DNA of 64,000 bases, from assembly GCF_048565625.1 (NCBI RefSeq), contig NZ_JBLZUR010000001.1, positions 124,001 through 188,000 on the forward strand. Reading direction: 5' to 3'. This DNA comes from JBLZUR01 sp048565625 (GTDB lineage Bacteria; Pseudomonadota; Alphaproteobacteria; Sphingomonadales; Sphingomonadaceae). Shown here one piece after another: positions 35,785-44,805 of the stretch. The notes below the pieces were generated by a model. That model did not search any database. It was not told the DNA's origin and was given only the letters and a program-made list of their open reading frames with translations. The stretch's first letter is position 1. Every line of letters begins with the position of its first letter. A program made the translations under genes and the position numbers.

Positions 35785-36122
35785 TACGTAATCGCCTAAG
35801 TGGCCAAATCGGCGGGCCCGTTCGCTTGGCCGCCATCAGGCCGGGGAGCACGCCGTCGGCATTGGGCTGGGTATCGTCGATGCCATCGAGCCGCTGCACG
35901 GTCAGGCGGAAGGCGAGCCGCATGAGACCCGTGCTGGCGGCCATAATCGGCGATTACCAGGCGCCAATCCGGGCGCAGCATGGCAAGCATGGCGGCACGC
36001 CACCGCTTCTCCCGCGCCCACAGGCGGATCGCGCGATCATAGTCTTTCGTCGATCCAGTCCCGCGCGGCGGGGTGTACGATTGCATTGGCTTCTCCCAAC
36101 GCGAGGCGTTCGAAACGATAAA
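35785..36122 (-). other. Unassigned stretch, possible decayed small gene
   Basis: This 338-base gap between copA's promoter and copD has a minus-strand frame from ATG 36086 reading SYTPPRGTGSTKDYDRAIRLWAREKRWRAAMLAMLRPDWRLVIADYG, then another frame from 35944 reading MAASTGLMRLAFRLTVQRLDGIDDTQPN. Joined, they look like one protein with a frameshift, but I do not recognise a family. Nothing else is visible. Confidence 0.2.
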
Positions 36123-37067
36123 CTACATCGACATGGGTGGCGACAGTGTCCCCAGCCAGGCGACCAGCCCGAGAATGACGATCGCAAGACCGCCTTCGAC
36201 GACGAGGCTCGCGCGCAGCAGCGCCTGCGCCCGTGGCGCGTCCTCTTCCTCGATCGCCTGCGCAAGTGCCGGGGTCAGGCGATAACGGTTGAGCGCGGCC
36301 AGGCCCAGCATGCCGGCGAAGAGCAGCAGCTTGGCGATGAGCAGCAGGCCGTAGGTCGACTGCCCGAGAGACGCGATGTTGCCCGGGCCGACCAGGAACC
36401 AGCCGTTCACCGTCCCGGTCAGGATCAGCAGGGCGACGATGATCGTGCCGACGAAGGAGAAGCCCCGCAGCGCTTCCTCGGCGAGCATGACCCGGTCCAT
36501 GTCTTCAGTGGCGAGATCATCGGTTGCGAGCCTGGTAAGAACCAGCGCAAGGAATGCGGCAAGCGCGCCGACCCAGGCGCCCGCGGCGAGCAGATGGATG
36601 AGATCGGCCCCCAGTTGCAGCCAGCCCGCCTCGCCTTCGCCGGCCGCGCCATGCCCGCTCCAGGCGAGGGTCGCGAGTGCGACCGCGCCTGCCAGAGTGG
36701 AGGCGATGAAGGCAGGACGGGATTGCCGGCGATAGAAGGGGATGGAGAGCAGAAGAACGAGGAGCGCGACGAGGCGCGCCTTCAGCGCCGTTCCCATGGA
36801 CGTGCCGTTGAACAGCTCTGCGACCATGGAAAGATCAGGCTGGGTGAGCGGCAGCCCGGTCATGGCCGCTGCCTGCAACGCGAACCCCAGCGCCGACAGC
36901 AGGAGGGCGAGACAGGCGAGACCGGCCACCATTGCTACCATCGGCAGATGCCGCTGTACCATCCGGCCGCCGCCGGGCGCATAGAGCGCGAACAGCGGCA
37001 GGCCGAACAACAGGCCGAGATCGACGTAGAGCGCCCAGCGGACGGCGACGAGTGCCACGTCGTTCAT
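36123..37067 (-). CDS. copD: Copper resistance protein CopD
   Basis: 314-residue inner-membrane protein with about eight membrane helices and the CopD-type segments ALYVDLGLLFGLPLF, LQLGADLIHLLAAGAWVGALAAF and the Gly/Ser-rich SGHGAAG. CopD takes part in copper movement across the inner membrane together with CopC. It follows copC after four bases. Confidence 0.9.
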   Translation of the reverse strand: MNDVALVAVRWALYVDLGLLFGLPLFALYAPGGGRMVQRHLPMVAMVAGLACLALLLSALGFALQAAAMTGLPLTQPDLSMVAELFNGTSMGTALKARLVALLVLLLSIPFYRRQSRPAFIASTLAGAVALATLAWSGHGAAGEGEAGWLQLGADLIHLLAAGAWVGALAAFLALVLTRLATDDLATEDMDRVMLAEEALRGFSFVGTIIVALLILTGTVNGWFLVGPGNIASLGQSTYGLLLIAKLLLFAGMLGLAALNRYRLTPALAQAIEEEDAPRAQALLRASLVVEGGLAIVILGLVAWLGTLSPPMSM

Positions 37068-37071
37068 GGCG

Positions 37072-37449
37072 TCACTTGACGGTAAAGGCGAGATTGCCCT
37101 GGATGCGGTGCGTGTCGGTCGAGACGACGTGCCAGGCGACCTGATAGCTGCCCGCCATGAGCGGCTTGGCGAGCGTCAGCACGAGCGTCTTGTCGCCTTC
37201 GACGGACGTCTTGAAGCCGGTTACCGCCATGCGGTGGTTGGGCATGCCGGGCATGCCGGTCATCACGATCTCGGCGCCCGACAGCTTCGGCATCAGACCT
37301 TCACTGAAGGTGAGCGTTATACGCGACGGCGCCGAGACGCTGGCGTTCGCGGCGGGCGTCGAGGACACAAGCTTGGGATGCGCGTAGGCCGGAGCAGAAA
37401 CACTCAGGCCGACGGCGGCGATAACTGCGAGAGGCGAAAAGAAACGCAT
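37072..37449 (-). CDS. copC: Periplasmic copper chaperone CopC
   Basis: 125-residue CopC with signal MRFFSPLAVIAAVGLSVSAPAYA and the mature start HPKLVSSTPA (His1 ligand). Met-rich loop GMPGMPNHRM and AWHVVSTDTHRIQGNLAFTV complete the fold with both copper sites. Its promoter carries the GAGGGG-N13-TGCGTATT pattern. Confidence 0.95.
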   Translation of the reverse strand: MRFFSPLAVIAAVGLSVSAPAYAHPKLVSSTPAANASVSAPSRITLTFSEGLMPKLSGAEIVMTGMPGMPNHRMAVTGFKTSVEGDKTLVLTLAKPLMAGSYQVAWHVVSTDTHRIQGNLAFTVK

Positions 37450-37479
37450 TGGAACATTCTCCTGTAGATCCCATGAGAC

Positions 37480-37506
37480 AATACGCAGCCCGAGCCCCCA
37501 CCCCTC
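37480..37506 (-). promoter_or_regulatory. ECF-type promoter of copCD
   Basis: Minus strand: GAGGGG (37506-37501), 13 bases, TGCGTATT (37487-37480), 30 bases before copC's ATG. Exact layout shared with the sites at 38857-38883 and 47442-47468. Read as -35 and -10 of the ECF factor encoded at 38292. Confidence 0.6.
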
Positions 37507-37531
37507 GCAATTATTCTTTTCAATCTACAGC

Positions 37532-37558
37532 AAGGGTTCCTGGACCATCGTGCGTATT
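37532..37558 (+). promoter_or_regulatory. ECF-type promoter of the CnrYXH-like operon
   Basis: AAGGGT (37532-37537), 13 bases, TGCGTATT (37551-37558), 24 bases before the ATG at 37583. The -35-like part differs from GAGGGG at two positions. Autoregulation by the encoded sigma factor would be usual for this family. Confidence 0.55.
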
Positions 37559-37582
37559 GATGGATGAAGACGGAGAAGCACC

Positions 37583-37855
37583 ATGGATGAACTTGACCAC
37601 CTGCTCTCGCGGTTGCGCGATGCGCCTCTCGATCCCAGGCTCGGCGGCCTGGAAAGCCGGGTCATGGCGGAAATAGCGCGCATCCGGGCCATACCAAGCC
37701 TTGGCGCTATGACGTTCGGCATCGCGGCCGCAACCGCGCTGTTCATCGGAATTGCCGGCTCGGCAGTTTCGACACGGTCTGCTGATGCCAAACCGCTATC
37801 GCCCTTCGATGCTCGGCTCGCGCTTGCGCCCTCGACGCTGCTGAGCTCGCAGTGA
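37583..37855 (+). CDS. CnrY-like membrane anti-sigma factor
   Basis: 90-residue bitopic protein. The N-terminal 30 residues (DELDHLLSRLRDAPLDPRLGGLESRVMAEI) form two amphipathic helices that could clamp an ECF factor, then a membrane helix (LGAMTFGIAAATALFIGIAGS) and a short periplasmic end. Size, topology and place as first gene of anti-sigma, sensor, sigma match CnrY of Cupriavidus metallidurans. Sequence similarity to CnrY is not testable here. Confidence 0.7.
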   Translation: MDELDHLLSRLRDAPLDPRLGGLESRVMAEIARIRAIPSLGAMTFGIAAATALFIGIAGSAVSTRSADAKPLSPFDARLALAPSTLLSSQ

Positions 37856-38295
37856 TGCGCGACCGCCGCCGGCTCCTGCTCCTCGTCCTGGTGACCTTCG
37901 CCGCGGCGATCGCTGGCGTTGTCATTGGCCGCGTCTATGTGGTTCCAGTGCGCCCGGTCGAAAATGAGCTGCACGAGCTGCTCCATCGCGATCTGAAGCT
38001 GAATTCAGCGCAACACAGCCGACTCGAGACAATCGAGAAGAACTACGCGATCCGGCGTCAAGCGCTGGAGGCCGAATTGCGCGCCGACAATGCGCGTCTC
38101 GCGGAAGCGATCGAAGCGGAGCATGGCTATGGCCCGCAAGTCGCAACTGCGGTGGATCGCTCGCACCAGGCCATGGGCGCGCTGCAGAAAGAAACACTTG
38201 AGCATATCTTCGCGATGCGGGCCGTGCTGCGCCCGGATCAGACGGACAAATTCGACGACGCCGTGGTGAAAGCGCTGACGGCCAAATCCGAATGA
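37855..38295 (+). CDS. CnrX-like periplasmic metal sensor
   Basis: 146-residue membrane-anchored helical protein: uncleaved helix LLLLVLVTFAAAIAGVVIGRV then a periplasmic four-helix hairpin (LHELLHRDLKLNSAQHSRLETIEKNYAIRRQALEAELRA) with His and Met residues near the helix starts, as in CnrX and ZraP heavy-metal resistance proteins. The ATG at 37855 overlaps the upstream stop; a GTG sits one codon earlier. It would sense the metal and release the anti-sigma. Confidence 0.75.
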   Translation: MRDRRRLLLLVLVTFAAAIAGVVIGRVYVVPVRPVENELHELLHRDLKLNSAQHSRLETIEKNYAIRRQALEAELRADNARLAEAIEAEHGYGPQVATAVDRSHQAMGALQKETLEHIFAMRAVLRPDQTDKFDDAVVKALTAKSE

Positions 38296-38858
38296 CCGCG
38301 TGCCTCCCCGACTGCTCGGACGGGGAGCTCGCGGCTCTGGCGCTTGGAGGCCGGCAAGCGGCCTATGGCGAGCTGGTCCGCCGGCATCAAGGTTGGGTTC
38401 ACCGGCTCGTGCGCAGCCATGTCGGATCTATGGATGAGGCATTGGATGTCACCCAGGCGAGCTTCGTCGCGGCCTTTGCCGCACTCAACCGCTATGACGT
38501 AACCCGACCCTTCCAGGTCTGGATGTCCCGGATTGTCATCAACAAATGCCATGACTGGCGGCGTCGGCGAGCGGTTCGAAATTTCTTTGCCCTAGCCCTA
38601 CCGCTCGGCGAGGCGGACGGCGTCGCCGACGACGCACCGCTGCCCGATCAGGCGATCGGGGCCGAACAGCAGCTCGCGCAAGCAATGAAAGCGATTGCTG
38701 CCCTGCCGTCTTCCCTCAAGGACACGCTTATTTTGCGTACGATCGACGAGAAATCGGAAGCTGAAACCGCCGAAATTCTCGGGATCAGCCAGAAGGCGGT
38801 CGAAACGCGCCTCTATCGAGCTAGGGCACGCCTTTCGGAAATATTAAAGAAAGTTTGA
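38292..38858 (+). CDS. CnrH-like ECF sigma factor
   Basis: 188-residue sigma factor with region 2 (YGELVRRHQGWVHRLVRSHVGSMDEALDVTQASFVAAFAAL) and region 4 (IAALPSSLKDTLILRTIDEKSEAETAEILGISQKAVETRLYRAR). Start overlaps the sensor stop as ATGA. It is the likely reader of the GAGGGG-N13-TGCGTAT promoters. Confidence 0.9.
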   Translation: MTACLPDCSDGELAALALGGRQAAYGELVRRHQGWVHRLVRSHVGSMDEALDVTQASFVAAFAALNRYDVTRPFQVWMSRIVINKCHDWRRRRAVRNFFALALPLGEADGVADDAPLPDQAIGAEQQLAQAMKAIAALPSSLKDTLILRTIDEKSEAETAEILGISQKAVETRLYRARARLSEILKKV

Positions 38859-38883
38859 GGGGGATGAGGCCATGCTGCGTATT
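38857..38883 (+). promoter_or_regulatory. ECF-type promoter of the multicopper oxidase operon
   Basis: GAGGGG (38857-38862), 13 bases, TGCGTATT (38876-38883), 41 bases before ATG 38925. The -35-like block overlaps the ECF gene's stop codon. Confidence 0.6.
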
Positions 38884-38924
38884 CCCAATAGGTACGCCCT
38901 CTTTCTTAAAGCTGAGACAACCGA

Positions 38925-40850
38925 ATGATTTCTGCTCTCGACCGCCGCCAGTTCCTCCGCGGCGCGGCCCTCGCCGGCGGCGGCGCAGCATTGTCAGCCT
39001 GGCTGCCGGCCTGGGCGCAGACGATCTCGCCGGGGATGCGACCGACGCTGCCGACCGTGTCGGGCGAAGACATTACGCTCACCATCGCCCGGCAGTCGAT
39101 GACCATCGACGGGCGCAAGTTCCGGGCAATCGGCCTCAACGGCACGGTCCCCGCCCCGCTGATCCGGCTGCGCGAGGGCCAGCGCGTGCGGCTCAACGTC
39201 ATCAATCAGCTGGAGGAGGACAGCTCGATCCACTGGCACGGGCTGATCCTGCCGGCCAATATGGACGGTGTGCCGGGCGTGTCTTTTCCGGGCATCAAGC
39301 CGGGCTCGAACTACCTCTACCAGTTCTCCGTCGTGCAAAGCGGCACCTACTGGTACCACAGCCATTCAGGCCTGCAGGAACAGGAAGGCCATTACGGCCC
39401 GATCATCATCGATCCCGCCGGTGCCGATCCGGTCGCCTATGACCGCGAGCATGTCATCGTGCTCGCCGATCACAGCGCGCTCTCGCCGCAGGCGATCTTC
39501 CGGCGCCTCAAGGTCAACCCCGGCCATTTCAATTTCCAGCGCCAGACCCTGGCCGGGCTCCTGTCGGGCAAGGATCAGCCGCTCAAGGACCGGCTCGACT
39601 GGGGCCAGATGCGGATGGACCCGGCCGACATCTCCGATGTGACCGGATCCACCTACACCTATCTCGTCAACGGCCATGGTCCGATGGACAACTGGACCGC
39701 GCTCTTCACCCCGGGCGAACGGGTGCGGCTGCGGGTCATCAATGCGTCGGCGATGACCACCTTCAACGTCCGCATCCCCGGCCTGCCGCTGACCATCGTC
39801 CAGGCCGACGGGCAGAATGTGGTGCCGGTCACCGTCGACGAGTTCCAGGTTGGTGTTGCCGAGACCTACGACGTCGTTGTCAGCCCAGGCGATGACAAGG
39901 CCTACACCCTTGTCGGCGAGGCGATCGACCGCTCGGGCATGGCGCGTGCCACGCTCGCGCCGCGCGCCGGCATGGCCGGCGAGGTTCCCCCCTTACGCAA
40001 ACGGCCGCTCGCCGACATGAAGGACATGGGCATGGACATGTCCTCGATGCCGGGCATGGAAGGCATGGACATGTCGGGCGGCGCTATGCGGGGCGTCGAT
40101 CCGACGGCCGAGAAGAACGCGTCCGCGCGCCTCGCGACCGGCGCGGCGGCAGCGATGGCGACCATGGACAATAGCGCCATGGCAGGCATGGATCATTCGG
40201 GGATGGATCATTCCGCGATGAGCGGGATGGACCACGGCGCGATGGGCGCCGATGGCCAGATGGCGGGCATGGACCATGGCGGGCACGCGATGGGGTCGAT
40301 GAAGATGCGAGACTTCTCGAACGCGCCGCAGGTGAAGCGCGACCCGAGCGTCCAGACCATCTCGCCGATGCCCGTCGACCGCACCGGCGAGCCCGGCCAG
40401 GGCCTCGCCGACGTCGGCCACAAGGTGCTTGTCTACAGGGACCTGATGGCGCTCGATCGCAATCCGGACGTGCGCGCGCCGAGCCGCAGCATCGACATTC
40501 ACCTCACCGGCAACATGGAGCGGTTCATGTGGTCGTTCGACGGCGAAAAAATGTCGGACCATCACGAGCCGATCCCCTTCATCGAAGGCGAGCGGGTGCG
40601 CGTCAATCTCATCAACGACACGATGATGGGGCATCCGATCCATATTCACGGGCATTTTTTCGAGCTGGTGACGGGGCATGGCGATCATGCGCCACGCAAG
40701 CATACGGTAATCGTCCAGCCCGGCGGCAAGGTGACCTGGGACTTCACCGCCGACGCGGTCGGCGACTGGGCCTTCCACTGTCATCTCCTCTACCACATGC
40801 ATGCCGGGATGATGCGGGTCGTGAGCGTCCGTCCGAAGGGAGACGCGTAA
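38925..40850 (+). CDS. pcoA: CopA/PcoA-type multicopper oxidase
   Basis: 641-residue periplasmic cuprous oxidase exported by Tat (DRRQFLRGAALAGGGAALSAW). Copper-binding motifs are intact: HWHG, HSHSG, then HPIHIHGHFF and HCHLLYHMHAGM at the end. Residues 365-460 are a Met/His-rich insert (DMGMDMSSMPGMEGMDM, MDHSGMDHSAM) that binds extra copper. Its stop overlaps copB's start (TAATG). Confidence 0.95.
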   Translation: MISALDRRQFLRGAALAGGGAALSAWLPAWAQTISPGMRPTLPTVSGEDITLTIARQSMTIDGRKFRAIGLNGTVPAPLIRLREGQRVRLNVINQLEEDSSIHWHGLILPANMDGVPGVSFPGIKPGSNYLYQFSVVQSGTYWYHSHSGLQEQEGHYGPIIIDPAGADPVAYDREHVIVLADHSALSPQAIFRRLKVNPGHFNFQRQTLAGLLSGKDQPLKDRLDWGQMRMDPADISDVTGSTYTYLVNGHGPMDNWTALFTPGERVRLRVINASAMTTFNVRIPGLPLTIVQADGQNVVPVTVDEFQVGVAETYDVVVSPGDDKAYTLVGEAIDRSGMARATLAPRAGMAGEVPPLRKRPLADMKDMGMDMSSMPGMEGMDMSGGAMRGVDPTAEKNASARLATGAAAAMATMDNSAMAGMDHSGMDHSAMSGMDHGAMGADGQMAGMDHGGHAMGSMKMRDFSNAPQVKRDPSVQTISPMPVDRTGEPGQGLADVGHKVLVYRDLMALDRNPDVRAPSRSIDIHLTGNMERFMWSFDGEKMSDHHEPIPFIEGERVRVNLINDTMMGHPIHIHGHFFELVTGHGDHAPRKHTVIVQPGGKVTWDFTADAVGDWAFHCHLLYHMHAGMMRVVSVRPKGDA

Positions 40851-41998
40851 TGACCCGCATCCTCACGCCGCTGGTGAGCGCGATCGCCCTTTTCGCTGCC
40901 GCGCCCGCCTTTGCCCAGGATCATTCAATGCACGGCATGCCCGGCATGGCGCCGCCGGGCGAGGTGCCGCCGGCGCAGGAGAAGAAGAAGGACAAGGCCG
41001 CCGCCAGGCCGCGCGCTCAGACACCAGCGCCAGACGCCACCTCGGCGATGGACCATTCGCAGCACCAGGCCAGTCCTGCGCCGCAGGGAGATGCGGCCGG
41101 TCAGCCGCAACCCGCGTCTCCCGCGATGCCGGACATGCCGGGCATGGACCACTCCCAGCATCAGGACGGCGCGATGCCGGACATGCCCGGGATGGACCAT
41201 TCGCAGCATGGCCAGACCGCCATGCCCGGCATGCAAATGACCGGCACGGCGCTTCCGGCCGGCAATGCGCCCCCGCCGCCTCCCCCCAGCGACCACTTCG
41301 CCGATCGTGATTTTCCCGGCGCCGAGATGGCGCGCTCACGCGACATCATGATGAAGGACAGCGGCGGCAACAATTTCGGGCAGGTGCTGCTCAACCTGTT
41401 CGAGTATCAAGCGCATAGCGGTCGCGATGGCTATCGCTGGGATGGCGAAGGCTTTTACGGCGGCGATATCAACCGGCTCTGGCTCAAGAGCGAGGGCGAA
41501 GGCGAGTTCGGCCGCGGCATCGACAGCGCGGAGGTGCAGGTGCTCTATAGCCGGGCCATCGACCCCTATTTCAATCTTCAGGGCGGTATCCGCCAGGACT
41601 TCGGCCGCGGGCCCGACCGCACTTACGCGACGGTCGGCGTCGAGGGCCTGGCTCCCGGCATGTTCGAAGTCGAAGGCGCGCTGTTCCTCTCGACCAAGGG
41701 CGATGTTCTGGGCCGGGTCGAGGGCTATTACGACCAGCGCATTACCCAGCGCCTGATCTTGCAGCCGCGCGCCGAGGTCAATTTCGCCGCGCAGGATATT
41801 CCGGAGAACGACATCGGTTCGGGGCTGGTCAACATAGAGCTCGGCGCGCGCCTGCGCTATGAGTTCAGCCGCCAGTTCGCACCCTATATCGGCGTCTCTT
41901 ATCTGCGCAAAGCCGGCGACACGGCGCGGCTGTCGAGGCTTGCCGGCGAGGACGTCCATGCCACCAGCTTCGTCGCCGGCATCCGCTTCTGGTTCTAG
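40850..41998 (+). CDS. copB: Copper resistance outer-membrane protein CopB
   Basis: 382-residue protein: signal MTRILTPLVSAIALFAAAPAFA, a 140-residue Met/His-rich region (MPGMDHSQHQDGAMPDMPGM), then a beta-barrel domain (LLNLFEYQAHSGRDGYRW, LEVGARLRYEFSRQFAPYIGV-like end). ATG at 40850 directly follows the oxidase. A paralogue lies at 48705-49691. Confidence 0.93.
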   Translation: MTRILTPLVSAIALFAAAPAFAQDHSMHGMPGMAPPGEVPPAQEKKKDKAAARPRAQTPAPDATSAMDHSQHQASPAPQGDAAGQPQPASPAMPDMPGMDHSQHQDGAMPDMPGMDHSQHGQTAMPGMQMTGTALPAGNAPPPPPPSDHFADRDFPGAEMARSRDIMMKDSGGNNFGQVLLNLFEYQAHSGRDGYRWDGEGFYGGDINRLWLKSEGEGEFGRGIDSAEVQVLYSRAIDPYFNLQGGIRQDFGRGPDRTYATVGVEGLAPGMFEVEGALFLSTKGDVLGRVEGYYDQRITQRLILQPRAEVNFAAQDIPENDIGSGLVNIELGARLRYEFSRQFAPYIGVSYLRKAGDTARLSRLAGEDVHATSFVAGIRFWF

Positions 41999-42088
41999 CA
42001 TCGGGACGGCTGATGGCGGGGGCGAACAGGAGAGCGGGGCGTTACACTGAGACCCAGGTCGGCCTGCGCCGAACGAAGGAGATACGCC

Positions 42089-42562
42089 ATGGATCATTCG
42101 TCCCACATGAGCACACGGAAGATGGGCGCCTATTGGAGCCTGGCCTTCCAGACCGTCATCAGCGGCGTCATCATGTATCTGGTGATGTTCGTCATGATCG
42201 ACGGGCTCGACAGCTTCTACAACAACCTCAACATGCTCTACATGACGCTGATGATGGTCTCACCGATGGTGGTGCTCATGATCCTCGCCATGCGGCACAT
42301 GTTCCCGTCGAAGGCCGCCAACATCGCGCTGATCGCCGCGTCGCTGGTCGCCTTCTTGGGCAGCTTCGCGTTCATCCGCACGCAGACCACGATCGGCGAC
42401 ACGGCCTTTCTGCGCTCGATGATCCCACACCACTCCGGCGCGATCCTGATGTGCCAGGAAGCAAAGCTGAGCGATCCCGAAGTCATCCGGCTTTGCGAAT
42501 CGATCAAGCGCTCGCAGCGGCAGGAAATCGACGAGATGAAGGCCATACTCGCGCGGCGCTGA
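42089..42562 (+). CDS. DUF305-type membrane protein
   Basis: 157 residues with three membrane helices (SLAFQTVISGVIMYLVMFVM, MLYMTLMMVSPMVVLMILAM, ANIALIAASLVAFLGSFAF) followed by the DUF305 motif FLRSMIPHHSGAILMCQEAK. DUF305 domains are linked to copper and other metal clusters. ATG follows an AAGGAG. Confidence 0.85.
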   Translation: MDHSSHMSTRKMGAYWSLAFQTVISGVIMYLVMFVMIDGLDSFYNNLNMLYMTLMMVSPMVVLMILAMRHMFPSKAANIALIAASLVAFLGSFAFIRTQTTIGDTAFLRSMIPHHSGAILMCQEAKLSDPEVIRLCESIKRSQRQEIDEMKAILARR

Positions 42563-42620
42563 GTGGCACGGTCCGGCTACGCCCGGATACGTGCGCCCGG
42601 CCGGGCGTGTGAGCCGGCCG

Positions 42621-44156
42621 ATGGTCTACACGAGGCGCGGGCCCGACGAGATTGCCAGGGAGGTGGCGCGGCTTGCGCCGCTGTTCCTGCGACAGGCTGG
42701 CGGCCACGTCCTGACGCTGCTCGATCCTTCCGGGATGGTGCTGAGCTATAATGAAGAAGGCGAGCGTGCCGAATGCTGGCCGCTCGATCGCGTCCTGGGA
42801 CAGCCCCACGACCTGTTCTACCCGCCCGACGAGATTGCGGCGGGGCGTCCAGGCGCAGACCTGGCGGCCGCCCTTCACGAGGGCACGCTGGAGCGCGAAG
42901 CGTGGCGGGTCTGCGAGAACGGCGCGGAATATCTGGCGCGCCTGACGATCACCGCACTGTTCGAAGGCGACACACATCGCGGCTTCGCCTGCATCAGCCG
43001 CGATGTCACCGACGAGGCGGCGGTCCGCGCATCGATCGAGACCCGCGAGCAGCATCTGCAATCGATTCTGGCGACGGTGCCGGATGCGATGATCATCATC
43101 GACGAGACCGGCGCCATCACGTCGTTCAGCGCAGCGGCACAACGCCTGTTCGGCTACAGCGAAGCCGAGCTCGTCGGCCGCAACGTCTCCTGCCTTATGC
43201 CCCAGCCCGATCGCGACCGTCACGACGAATATCTCGCGCATTATCTGCAGACCGGCGAGCGCCGGATCATCGGCCTCGGTCGCGTCGTGGTCGGCCAGCG
43301 CCGCGACGGCTCAACCTTCCCGATGCAGCTGTCGGTCGGCGAGGCCGGTGAAGACGGGCAGCGGTTGTTCACCGGCTTTATCCGGGATCTCACCGCCAAG
43401 GAGCAGGATGAGCTCAGGCTCAAGGAACTGCAGGCAGAGCTGGTCCATGTCTCTCGGCTGAGCGCGATGGGCACGATGGCCTCGACGCTCGCGCATGAGC
43501 TCAACCAGCCGCTTGCCGCGGTCGCGCTCTATCTCGAGACGATCCGCGACATGCTCGACGAGCGGGACGACGAACCCTTCGTGTCGCTACGGTCGGTGAT
43601 GGATGATGCGGCACAGGAAACGCTGCGGGCCGGCCATATCGTCCGGCGCCTGCGCGATTTCGTCGCCCGCGGCGAGGTCGACAAGAGCCTCCACGAGCTG
43701 CCGCAGGTCATCGCCGAGGCGAGCCAGCTCGCGCTGGTCGGTGCACGCGAGCGCGGCATCCGCAGCTTCTTTGCGGTCGATCCCGCCGCGACGCTGGTCC
43801 TCGTCGACAGGGTGCAGATCCAGCAGGTGCTGGTCAACCTGATGCGCAATGCCATCGAGGCGATGGCGGAGTGTCCGGTTCGCGACCTCAAGGTGGCGAC
43901 CAGGTTGCGCCCTGACGGGCTGATCGAGGTGACCGTGGAGGATACCGGTCCCGGCATCGCGGACGGAATCCGCGAGCAGCTCTTCACGGCGTTCAACTCG
44001 ACAAAGGCCGACGGCATGGGCCTCGGCCTCTCGATCTGCCGGACCATCATCGAAGCGCATGGCGGCCGTATCTGGATGGAGCGCCCCGACCGCGGCGGCA
44101 CCCGCTTTCATTTTACCTTGATCCATGCGCGGGCGGAGGAGGAACATGGGGGATAG
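42621..44156 (+). CDS. fixL: FixL-like PAS-heme histidine kinase
   Basis: 511 residues. First PAS at about 30-130, second PAS at 145-260 with the FixL heme signature: CLMPQPDRDRHDEYLAHY (candidate proximal His) then GRVVVGQRRDGSTFPMQL, so oxygen or redox sensing is likely. The kinase has AHELNQPLAAVALYLE (phospho-His), N box LVNLMRNAIEAMA and G boxes. ATG 42621 is used; a GTG at 42591 is an alternative. It overlaps the FixJ-type gene by 11 bases. Confidence 0.9.
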   Translation: MVYTRRGPDEIAREVARLAPLFLRQAGGHVLTLLDPSGMVLSYNEEGERAECWPLDRVLGQPHDLFYPPDEIAAGRPGADLAAALHEGTLEREAWRVCENGAEYLARLTITALFEGDTHRGFACISRDVTDEAAVRASIETREQHLQSILATVPDAMIIIDETGAITSFSAAAQRLFGYSEAELVGRNVSCLMPQPDRDRHDEYLAHYLQTGERRIIGLGRVVVGQRRDGSTFPMQLSVGEAGEDGQRLFTGFIRDLTAKEQDELRLKELQAELVHVSRLSAMGTMASTLAHELNQPLAAVALYLETIRDMLDERDDEPFVSLRSVMDDAAQETLRAGHIVRRLRDFVARGEVDKSLHELPQVIAEASQLALVGARERGIRSFFAVDPAATLVLVDRVQIQQVLVNLMRNAIEAMAECPVRDLKVATRLRPDGLIEVTVEDTGPGIADGIREQLFTAFNSTKADGMGLGLSICRTIIEAHGGRIWMERPDRGGTRFHFTLIHARAEEEHGG

Positions 44157-44769
44157 ACGCGTCATCCATCTGGTCGACGACGAGGAGAGCATCCGCAAGG
44201 CGGCGAGCTTTGCGCTCAAGACCGCGGGCTACGACGTCGTGACCTATGCCTCGGGCGTGGAGTTTCTCAAGGAGGCGAAGTCGGCGGCCGTCGGCTGCGT
44301 CATCCTTGACGTGCGCATGCCCGAGATGGACGGTCTCGAGGTTCAGGCCGCCATGGCAGCACGCGGGGTCAACATGCCGGTCATCGTCCTGACCGGCCAT
44401 GGCGACGTGTCGGTTGCGGTGCAGGCCATGAAAGGCGGCGCGGTCGACTTTCTCGAGAAGCCCTTCGAGAAAGCGGCCCTGCTCGGCGCCGTCAGCCGCG
44501 CGTTCGCGCGTCTCGACGATGTCGACTTTCGCACTCTGGAAACCTCTGAAGCCGGCGTGCGGGTCGCTGCACTGACGCCCCGGGAGCGTGAAGTGCTGGA
44601 AGGGCTGGCGAACGGCCTGCCCAATAAGACGATCGCCTATGACCTGGGCTGTTCATCGCGAACGGTCGAGGTCCATCGCGCGAGCCTGATGGCCAAGCTC
44701 GAGGTCCGCAATTTGTCCGAAGCCCTGCGGATCGCCTTTGCCGCGGGCATGGGCCGCAAGCCGAAGTGA
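44146..44769 (+). CDS. fixJ: FixJ-type response regulator
   Basis: 207-residue partner of the kinase. Receiver: VDDEESIRKA, Asp in CVILDVRMPEMDG, KPFEKA. LuxR-type HTH LTPREREVLEGLANGLPNKTIAYDLG. ATG 44146 follows GGAGGAGG. Confidence 0.92.
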   Translation: MGDRRVIHLVDDEESIRKAASFALKTAGYDVVTYASGVEFLKEAKSAAVGCVILDVRMPEMDGLEVQAAMAARGVNMPVIVLTGHGDVSVAVQAMKGGAVDFLEKPFEKAALLGAVSRAFARLDDVDFRTLETSEAGVRVAALTPREREVLEGLANGLPNKTIAYDLGCSSRTVEVHRASLMAKLEVRNLSEALRIAFAAGMGRKPK

Positions 44770-44805
44770 CTGCGACCTCTACGTAGCGACGGGACGAGGC
44801 GCGAT

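Noticed and set aside
35783..35790. TACGTATT before the copA ATPase as an ECF promoter
   Set aside because: It overlaps the TTGACC of a well-formed CueR promoter and lacks GAGGGG; counted as chance.
40000..41240. Short direct repeats in the Met-rich parts of copA and copB
   Set aside because: They come from repeated Met/His/Asp codons (GGCATGGAC-like) in low-complexity protein, not from a DNA repeat element.
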